This document shows, one piece after another, positions 17,350 through 26,860 of a stretch of DNA of 26,860 nucleotides. Below the pieces are notes generated by a model. That model did no database searches. It saw only the letters and a program-made list of their open reading frames with translations, and was not told where the DNA came from. Numbering within the stretch: the first letter of the stretch is position 1; every line of letters begins with the position of its first letter. Origin of the DNA: Rickettsia typhi (GTDB taxonomy: Bacteria > Pseudomonadota > Alphaproteobacteria > Rickettsiales > Rickettsiaceae); assembly GCA_945883665.1 (NCBI GenBank), contig CAMCXV010000012.1:1-26860 (forward strand). The letters run 5' to 3'. Made by a program: the position numbers and the translations under genes.

Positions 17350-17721
17350 ATGACTAATATAACAAAAATAGTAGAAGAACTTTCTGCTCTTACGGTAATG
17401 GAAGCTGCTGAACTTTCTAAACTTTTGGAAGAAAAATGGGGTGTTTCAGCAGCTGCTGCTGCAGCAGCAGCAGCAGCCCCTGCAGCAGCAGCTGAGGCAG
17501 TTGCTGAAAAAACTGACTTTGATGTAATTTTAGTAAGTTCTGGAGAAAAGAAAATTGAGGTAATCAAAATCGTTAGGGCGATTACTAATCTTGGCTTGAA
17601 AGAAGCTAAAGATTTAGTTGATGCTGCCCCATCTCCTGTTAAGCAAGCTGTTTCAAAAGCAGAAGCTGAGGATATCAAAATTAAGCTTGAAGCAGCTGGT
17701 GCTAAAATAGAAATGAAGTGA
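17350..17721 (+). CDS. rplL: 50S ribosomal protein L7/L12
   Basis: L12 recruits translation GTPases as a multi-copy stalk protein. The 123 residues divide into an N-terminal dimer domain (1-32), a flexible hinge that is almost pure alanine (34-48, ten Ala, one Pro, four Ala) and the globular domain beginning [20 protein letters not shown] (53-72), including the factor-binding [15 protein letters not shown] at 17335-17339 is 10 nt before ATG. The hinge is coded by GCA/GCT triplets that form a 20-bp perfect palindrome at 17452-17471. A 445-bp spacer to rpoB follows. Confidence 0.97.
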   Translation: MTNITKIVEELSALTVMEAAELSKLLEEKWGVSAAAAAAAAAAPAAAAEAVAEKTDFDVILVSSGEKKIEVIKIVRAITNLGLKEAKDLVDAAPSPVKQAVSKAEAEDIKIKLEAAGAKIEMK

Positions 17722-17760
17722 TAGCAACTAATTGATTAAAGATTTTTTGACTTAAAATAT

Positions 17761-17801
17761 AATAAACAAGTATGTTGTTTTTTTTAGTGTGCTTGTTTAT
17801 T
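17761..17801 (+). terminator. Attenuator-like overlapping hairpins after rplL
   Basis: AAACAA (17764-17769) can pair with TTGTTT (17775-17780) around a 5-nt loop, directly followed by a T-run to 17785, giving a weak intrinsic-terminator shape. Alternatively AATAAACAAG (17761-17770) pairs perfectly with CTTGTTTATT (17792-17801), which would dissolve the short stem. The two folds exclude each other. The short stem has a single C-G pair, so termination would be partial at most. Confidence 0.35.
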
Positions 17802-17821
17802 AAAATGTAGGTGAAATTTTA

Positions 17822-17867
17822 AGCGAATATTTTAGATATAGCTATTAACTATTCTGAAATATTCGTT
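17822..17867 (+). promoter_or_regulatory. Strong intergenic hairpin, possible RNA processing site
   Basis: AGCGAATATTTTAGA (17822-17836) pairs along its full 15 nt with TCTGAAATATTCGTT (17853-17867), with two G-U pairs. After one bulged base, ATAG/CTAT extend the stem by 4 bp, leaving a 7-nt loop. No T-run follows, so it is not a usual terminator. A long duplex between rplL and rpoB resembles in position the RNase III site of E. coli. Confidence 0.5.
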
Positions 17868-18013
17868 AAGTCACTAGAGTTCTTTATTTATATTTGTAAT
17901 ATTTTTAAATTTAGCAAGTTAATTAAAGATAAATTTAAGTGATTTAAATTTTGTTGTTGATAACTAATAAAGGTTAGTGGCTAATTTAGATTAACTGCTT
18001 GTTTAACTACTGA

Positions 18014-18047
18014 ATTTATAATTATCTTTAATTTATAATTATCTTTA
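18014..18047. repeat. Perfect 17-bp tandem duplication
   Basis: The unit ATTTATAATTATCTTTA occurs twice head to tail (18014-18030 and 18031-18047) in the rplL-rpoB spacer. It is probably a slippage duplication; no function is apparent. Confidence 0.85.
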
Positions 18048-18166
18048 GTTAAATAGCTTTTTAAATAAATATAGCTTTGTACGTAAGAAGATTATTAATT
18101 ATTTAAATAATGCAATTTATTAATTAATAGAAATACACAAAAATTATATAAATATCTGGAGATCAT

Positions 18167-21100
18167 ATGGCGCAATCCTTACAAACAAGTAAGCGTTTTA
18201 GAAAAAACTTCGGTAAAATCAAATTAGTTGCTTCGATACCTAATTTGATTGAAATACAAAAAAAATCTTATGAAGATAGTTTTTTGCAGCTTGGAATTGC
18301 TGAATCTAGCAAAAAAAACAAAGGGTTGCAGTCTGTTTTATGTTCAATTTTTCCAATAAAAGATCAGTCGAATACAGCAAGTTTAGACTTTGTAAAATAT
18401 AATTTTGATGCTCCAAAATATGATGTTGAGGAATGTTTACAAAGAGGACTTAGTTTTGTTGCTCCGCTTAAGGTTACTCTTCGTTTAAGTGTTTGGGAGG
18501 TGGATGAGCTAACGGGGGCTAGAGAGATAAAAGGCATTAAAGAGCAAGAAGTGTACATGGGAGAAATTCCTTTGATGACTCATAATGGGACTTTTGTTAT
18601 TAATGGTACTGAGAGGGTGGTAGTGTCTCAAATGCACAGATCGCCTGGTGTCTTCTTCTATCATGACGACGGTAAAACTCATTCTTCTGGAAAATTTTTG
18701 TATTCTGCTCGTATCATTCCTTATAGAGGTTCTTGGCTGGATTTTGAATTTGACGCAAAGGATACTGTCTTTTTTAGAATTGATAGAAAAAGAAAATTGC
18801 CAGTAACTACTTTGCTTATGGCTCTTGGTATGTCTTCTTCTGAAATCCTAACTACTTATTATTCAACTATAGATTATGAATTAAAAAAGAAAAATTGGGT
18901 AACAGATTTTCATCCAGAAACAATAACTCTTCAAACATTGAATTATGATCTTATAAATGCAGAAAATAATGAAGTAATTCTTGAAGCTGGTCAAAAAATG
19001 ACACCAAGACTTGCTAGAAAATTTGCAGAAGCTGGGTTGAAAAAAGTTGTTGTACCTCATAGTAATTTGCTTGGTACTTATTTAGGTAATGATGTGCTTG
19101 ATACATCAAGTGGAGAAGTATTAGCAAAAATTGGATTGCAAGTAACAGAAGATATTTTAGCTGCAATCAATAGTGCTGGTATCAAGAATTTTTCTATTTT
19201 GAAAGTTCCTAATCAAGGTGATGCTTATATAAGAAACACTTTGTTTTCTGATAAGAATCAAGATGAAAATTCTGCTTTAATGGATATATTTAGGGTGTTG
19301 AGACCAGGTGAACCATCTACTGTTGACGCGGGAGCGGTTTTGTTTAATAGTTTATTTTTTGACGGCGATAGATACGATCTTTCTGAAGTCGGTAGAATTA
19401 AAATGAATGCTAGACTCAATCTGGATATAAAGGAAGAGAATACTTGTTTAACTAAAGATGATATCAAAACTATTGTACAAATGTTGGTAGATCTTAAGGA
19501 TGGGAAAGGTTCCATAGATGATATAGATCATTTAGGCAATAGAAGAGTTAGGTCTGTTGGAGAACTGATAGAGAATCAATTTAGAATTGGTTTGGTCAGG
19601 ATGGAAAAGGCTATATTAGAGAGAATGTCGGTAGTTGATATTGATGCGGTTGTACCACATGATTTAGTTAATTCCAAGGTTTTGGTTTCTGTTGTTAAGG
19701 AGTTTTTTAGCACTTCGCAACTTTCTCAATTTATGGATCAAACTAATCCATTGTCAGAGATAACTCATAAAAGAAGGTTGTCAGCTCTTGGACCTGGTGG
19801 AGTTAGTCGTGATCGTGTTGGTTTTGAAGTTCGTGATGTTCATCCTACTCATTATGGTCGTATTTGTCCTATTGAGACTCCAGAGGGTCAAAACATTGGT
19901 TTGATTAATTCTATGGCTACTTATGCTAGAATTAATAGGCATGGTTTTATAGAAAGTCCATATAGAAGAGTTAAAGAGGGTTTTGTAACTGATGAGGTTG
20001 TGTATCTTTCTGCTATCGAAGAAGGGAAGTACAAAATTGCTCAAGCTGACATGCAAATTCAAGCAGATGGTAGGATTAAGTCTGAACTTGTTAATTGCCG
20101 TGTTGAGTCAGGGAACTTTGTAACTGTTCCACTTGCTCAGGTTGATTTTATAGATGTAACACCTATGCAGGTGGTTTCGGTTGCTGCGTCTTTAATTCCA
20201 TTTTTAGAAAATGATGATGCAAACCGAGCTCTTATGGGTTCGAATATGCAACGCCAAGCAGTTCCATTGATAAAAACAGATGCTCCCCTTGTAGGGACTG
20301 GGATTGAAGGAGTTGTAGCTGAAGATTCTGGTGCAGCGGTTGTGGCATTGAATGATGGTATTGTTGAGCAAGTTGATGCTACTCGTATAGTAATTAGAAC
20401 ATTAGAACGTAAGAAAAATGGTGCTCCAGAGGTAGATATATATTCATTACTTAAGTTTCGGAAATCAAATCATAATACTTGTATTAATCAAAAACCTCTT
20501 GTTAATGTGGGTGATCAGGTAAAACGTGGTGATGTGATTGCTGATGGTCCAGCTATTGACAATGGAGAGATTGCTCTTGGTAGAAATGTACTAGTTGCTT
20601 TTCTTTCGTGGAGTGGATACAACTTCGAAGATTCTATCTTAATTTCTGAGCGTATAGTAAAGGATGATGTTTTTACATCTGTTCATATTGAAGAATTTGA
20701 GGTTGTAGCTAGAGATACAAGGCTTGGTCCTGAGGAAATTACCAGAGATATGCCAAATGTAGGAGAAGAAAATCTGCGTAACTTGGATGAGGTTGGTATT
20801 GTTCATGTTGGAGCCGAGGTGAAATCTGGTGATATTCTCGTTGGTAAAGTGACTCCGAAAAGTGAATCTCCAATGACTCCTGAAGAAAAATTGCTTAGAG
20901 CTATTTTTGGTGAGAAAGCATCTGATGTTAGGGACTCTTCATTATATGTTCCTCCTGGGGTTTCTGGTACTGTTGTTGAGGTTAGAGTTCTTTCACGTAG
21001 AGGTGTGGAGAAAGATGAAAGAGCCATCACGATTGAAAAACAACAAATTGAAAAATTAGCAAAAGATAGGGATGATGAAGTAGCTATTATTGATCATTTT

Positions 21101-22270
21101 GTCTTTATGCGTTTGCAGAGTATTTTAGAAGGTCAAAAAGTTCTTTCTGGACCTAAAACAGTAAAAGTTGGTGTTACAATTGATAAAGTTTTATTATCTA
21201 GTTTGTCTAAGGGGCAGTATTGGCAGTTGATTGTTGAAGATAATGTCGTGATGAGTGAAATTGAGCAGATTAAAACTCAATATGATGAAAAGAAAGATGC
21301 ATTAAATAAACGTTTTACTAGTAAAATTGAAAAAGTTCAAAGTGGGGATGATTTGCCTCAAGGAGCTTTAAAAGTGGTAAAAGTGTTTATTGCTACAAAA
21401 CACAAACTGCAACCTGGTGATAAAATGGCTGGTCGTCATGGTAATAAAGGTGTTATATCACGTATTATGCCAGAAGAAGATATGCCTTTCCTTGAAGATG
21501 GTACTGTTGTTGATGTTGTATTAAATCCACTTGGTCTACCTTCTAGAATGAATGTTGGTCAGATTTTAGAAACCCATTTAGGATGGGCTGCAAAGAATTT
21601 GGGTTACAAAGTTGGTAATATGCTAAATGATTACAACAAAAACGAATTGGAAATTGATGCGATTAAAGATTTTGTTTATAAAATTTATGGTGATAGTGAT
21701 GTTACATCTATGATCAGAAAACTAACGAAAGAAGAATTTGTTGATTTTTGTAACAAAATAAAAGAAGGAGTTTATTTTGCGACCCCTGTATTTGATGGAG
21801 CTAAGGTTGAGAATGTTAAGGAGATGTTAGAATTGGCAGATCAAGATCCTTCTGGTCAGGTTAAGCTAATTGATGGTAGAACAGGTGAATATTTTGATCG
21901 TGATGTAACAGTTGGTTATAAATATATTTTAAAATTACACCATCTTGTTGATGATAAAATACATGCTCGTTCTATAGGACCTTATAGCTTAGTGACGCAA
22001 CAACCTCTTGGTGGTAAATCTCACTTTGGTGGTCAGAGATTCGGTGAAATGGAATGTTGGGCTTTGCAAGCTTATGGAGCAGCTTATACTCTGCAAGAGA
22101 TGTTAACAGTTAAATCTGATGATGTTGCAGGAAGAATCAAAATTTACGAAACTATTGTTAAAGGTGATACTAATTTTGAATCAGGTATACCAGAGTCATT
22201 TAATGTTATGATTAAAGAATTTAGATCTCTTTGTTTGAATGTACAATTACTAGAAGAAAGTTCAGAATAA
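18167..22270 (+). CDS. rpoB: DNA-directed RNA polymerase subunit beta
   Basis: This is the beta subunit of RNA polymerase, 1367 residues (E. coli 1342). It begins [18 protein letters not shown]. The rifampicin pocket is at 517-551 ([20 protein letters not shown], then RLSALGPGG); the residues equivalent to E. coli Gln513, Asp516, His526 and Ser531 are Gln521, Asp524, His534 and Ser539, the sensitive-type set. Downstream come [29 protein letters not shown], the [19 protein letters not shown] loop and the C-terminal [20 protein letters not shown]. rpoC follows after a 109-bp spacer that contains a hairpin. Confidence 0.98.
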   Translation: MAQSLQTSKRFRKNFGKIKLVASIPNLIEIQKKSYEDSFLQLGIAESSKKNKGLQSVLCSIFPIKDQSNTASLDFVKYNFDAPKYDVEECLQRGLSFVAPLKVTLRLSVWEVDELTGAREIKGIKEQEVYMGEIPLMTHNGTFVINGTERVVVSQMHRSPGVFFYHDDGKTHSSGKFLYSARIIPYRGSWLDFEFDAKDTVFFRIDRKRKLPVTTLLMALGMSSSEILTTYYSTIDYELKKKNWVTDFHPETITLQTLNYDLINAENNEVILEAGQKMTPRLARKFAEAGLKKVVVPHSNLLGTYLGNDVLDTSSGEVLAKIGLQVTEDILAAINSAGIKNFSILKVPNQGDAYIRNTLFSDKNQDENSALMDIFRVLRPGEPSTVDAGAVLFNSLFFDGDRYDLSEVGRIKMNARLNLDIKEENTCLTKDDIKTIVQMLVDLKDGKGSIDDIDHLGNRRVRSVGELIENQFRIGLVRMEKAILERMSVVDIDAVVPHDLVNSKVLVSVVKEFFSTSQLSQFMDQTNPLSEITHKRRLSALGPGGVSRDRVGFEVRDVHPTHYGRICPIETPEGQNIGLINSMATYARINRHGFIESPYRRVKEGFVTDEVVYLSAIEEGKYKIAQADMQIQADGRIKSELVNCRVESGNFVTVPLAQVDFIDVTPMQVVSVAASLIPFLENDDANRALMGSNMQRQAVPLIKTDAPLVGTGIEGVVAEDSGAAVVALNDGIVEQVDATRIVIRTLERKKNGAPEVDIYSLLKFRKSNHNTCINQKPLVNVGDQVKRGDVIADGPAIDNGEIALGRNVLVAFLSWSGYNFEDSILISERIVKDDVFTSVHIEEFEVVARDTRLGPEEITRDMPNVGEENLRNLDEVGIVHVGAEVKSGDILVGKVTPKSESPMTPEEKLLRAIFGEKASDVRDSSLYVPPGVSGTVVEVRVLSRRGVEKDERAITIEKQQIEKLAKDRDDEVAIIDHFVFMRLQSILEGQKVLSGPKTVKVGVTIDKVLLSSLSKGQYWQLIVEDNVVMSEIEQIKTQYDEKKDALNKRFTSKIEKVQSGDDLPQGALKVVKVFIATKHKLQPGDKMAGRHGNKGVISRIMPEEDMPFLEDGTVVDVVLNPLGLPSRMNVGQILETHLGWAAKNLGYKVGNMLNDYNKNELEIDAIKDFVYKIYGDSDVTSMIRKLTKEEFVDFCNKIKEGVYFATPVFDGAKVENVKEMLELADQDPSGQVKLIDGRTGEYFDRDVTVGYKYILKLHHLVDDKIHARSIGPYSLVTQQPLGGKSHFGGQRFGEMECWALQAYGAAYTLQEMLTVKSDDVAGRIKIYETIVKGDTNFESGIPESFNVMIKEFRSLCLNVQLLEESSE

Positions 22271-22278
22271 TTTTAGCT

Positions 22279-22316
22279 TCACGGTAAGAATGTATTTTTC
22301 ATGATTCTTGCTGTGA
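22279..22316 (+). promoter_or_regulatory. Hairpin in the rpoB-rpoC spacer
   Basis: CACGGTAAGAAT (22280-22291) pairs fully with ATTCTTGCTGTG (22304-22315), two pairs being G-U; T22279-A22316 extends it to 13 bp around a 12-nt loop. No T-run follows, so it is more likely a processing or stability element than a terminator. Just downstream, GCAAGAT occurs twice with one base between. Confidence 0.45.
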
Positions 22317-22367
22317 TTACTAGTGTTACTTAATTTTAAAAGCAAGATCGCAAGATTTTAAGTTTGA

Positions 22368-26513
<4,146 letters not shown>

Positions 26514-26536
26514 TTTTGAATTAATCATAAATCATC

Positions 26537-26574
26537 AAAACTGCTCTGAGTTTTAGGCTTCGGGCAGTTTTTTT
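26537..26574 (+). terminator. Intrinsic terminator of the rpoBC operon
   Basis: The arm AAAACTGCTCTGAGT (26537-26551) pairs with GCTTCGGGCAGTTTT (26557-26571), with one mismatch and a few G-U pairs. A run of seven T (26568-26574) follows the GC-containing core. It is the strongest terminator shape in the window and sits 23 bp after the rpoC stop. Confidence 0.88.
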
Positions 26575-26694
26575 GTTTAATTTATTTTACAGCCTCTCCT
26601 TCAAAACTCTCCACGGCTTAATTAGCAAGGGGTTTGATGTTATAAACAGCTTACAAAGTCCATAAGAAAATGGTATAATTACCTCATAAAGCTT
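26575..26694. other. Boundary between operon end and insertion-sequence reading frame
   Basis: No gene is seen. The stretch holds a promoter-like TATAAT (26674-26679) with CTTACA (26650-26655) 18 bp upstream, and a nested inverted repeat reaching into the following ATG. CTCTCC-containing sequence at 26593-26614 may belong to the end of the element, but without its other end this cannot be decided. Confidence 0.4.
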
Positions 26695-26698
26695 ATGG
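26660..26698 (+). promoter_or_regulatory. Nested inverted repeat over the transposase start
   Basis: CCATAAG (26660-26666) pairs with CTTATGG (26692-26698), which contains the ATG at 26695. Inside it, GGTA (26672-26675) pairs with TACC (26680-26683) around TAAT. A transcript reading in from outside would fold and bury the start codon, whereas one starting at the internal TATAAT would lack the left arm. Confidence 0.35.
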
Positions 26699-26860
26699 AT
26701 TTTAAAATTATACCTATAGAAAATATTACTTTTTCTTAAAAACAAGAAAGGTTATTTGACGAGAGATTATCTATAAAACTAAATCCTACAAACAAATTAT
26801 ATAAACTAAGGGATTTGGTAAATTGGTCTGAACTTGAATCCAGAGCATTGCCTAACATTG
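26695..26860 (+). pseudogene. Transposase N-terminus, probably IS5-like, with an early stop (cut by window edge)
   Basis: ATG 26695 opens MDFKIIPIENITFS, then TAA at 26737-26739. The same frame resumes at once with KQERLFDERLSIKLNPTNKL, then YKLRDLVNWSELESRALPNI up to the window edge. The pattern LxP.N.LYKL.D.V.W..LE resembles the N-terminal part of IS5-group DDE transposases. The in-frame stop suggests an inactive copy, unless a start further in is used. The family call is by general resemblance only, since the catalytic domain is outside the window. Confidence 0.5.

Larger units (their letters stand above)
17722..18166. other. 445-bp non-coding rplL-rpoB spacer with hairpins and a repeat
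   Basis: This is the longest gene-free stretch between annotated genes. I see no credible coding frame. It contains a hairpin with an overlapping short stem and T-run (17761-17801), a 15+4 bp hairpin (17822-17867) and a perfect 17-bp tandem duplication (18014-18047). TTGACT (17747-17752) and TATGTT (17771-17776), 18 bp apart, are a weak promoter candidate. The rpoB ribosome site GGAG (18158-18161) ends 5 nt before the ATG. In E. coli the same spacer carries a partial terminator and an RNase III site, so a comparable expression valve is plausible but inferred. Confidence 0.6.

Noticed and set aside
17331..17678. Minus-strand 115-codon frame rich in alanine opposite rplL
   Set aside because: It is the reverse reading of the GCA/GCT hinge triplets of rplL; no family features and no promoter.
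26581..26640. Short minus-strand peptide-like stretch (AVESFEGEAVK) as a gene remnant
   Set aside because: Too short and interrupted by a stop; could be chance or element-end sequence.

Overview
The window is AT-rich chromosomal DNA from an alphaproteobacterium, most likely a member of the Rickettsiaceae (Rickettsiales). The reasons are: low GC throughout; a str/rpl/rpoBC ribosomal block with tRNA-Trp between fusA and secE and no tuf after fusA, an arrangement known from Rickettsia; short single-helix SecE; Rickettsia-like KdsA, ParC and FMN-binding glutamate-synthase-like proteins; an ankyrin-repeat protein; and insertion-sequence debris at both ends. A kdsA gene implies Kdo-containing LPS, which argues against Anaplasmataceae and Orientia. 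Species cannot be fixed from the sequence alone; a Rickettsia relative such as Megaira or Tisiphia is an inference.

Layout. Positions 1-194 hold the 3' end of an IS256-family transposase whose terminal 44 bp are duplicated in perfect tandem, ending 7 bp before the kdsA stop codon. On the minus strand, tpiA-secG-kdsA (2127 down to 202) encode triose-phosphate isomerase, a Sec translocon subunit and Kdo-8-phosphate synthase. Divergently on the plus strand lie a membrane-anchored SurA/PpiD-like chaperone (2206-3789), topoisomerase IV subunit A parC (3857-6082), and a 698-residue ankyrin-repeat protein with a non-ankyrin C-terminal half (6173-8269), which is the best candidate for something undescribed. 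A glutamate-synthase-like FMN/Fe-S protein follows. Its reading frame begins at 8412 but is broken by an in-frame TAA at 8472, and its start codon lies inside a long imperfect inverted repeat (8332-8415). A PAP2-family phosphatase (minus) and a PhnP-like metallo-hydrolase (plus) are divergent from each other.

The right half (11466-26574) is the transcription/translation superoperon: rpsL-rpsG-fusA-tRNA-Trp-secE-nusG-rplK-rplA-rplJ-rplL-rpoB-rpoC. It starts at a plausible sigma70 promoter (11467-11495) and ends at a strong intrinsic terminator (26537-26574). The only long non-coding gap inside it is the 445-bp rplL-rpoB spacer. This holds two hairpins, one of which overlaps an attenuator-like alternative, and a 17-bp tandem repeat. 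A further 13-bp hairpin sits between rpoB and rpoC.

After the terminator, a transposase reading frame (probably IS5-like) with its own promoter-like sequence and an early in-frame stop runs off the window end. The block builds the core machinery (ribosomal proteins, EF-G, NusG, RNA polymerase, SecE), while the left half mixes envelope biogenesis (KdsA, SecG, PpiD-like, PAP2) with accessory and decaying genes.
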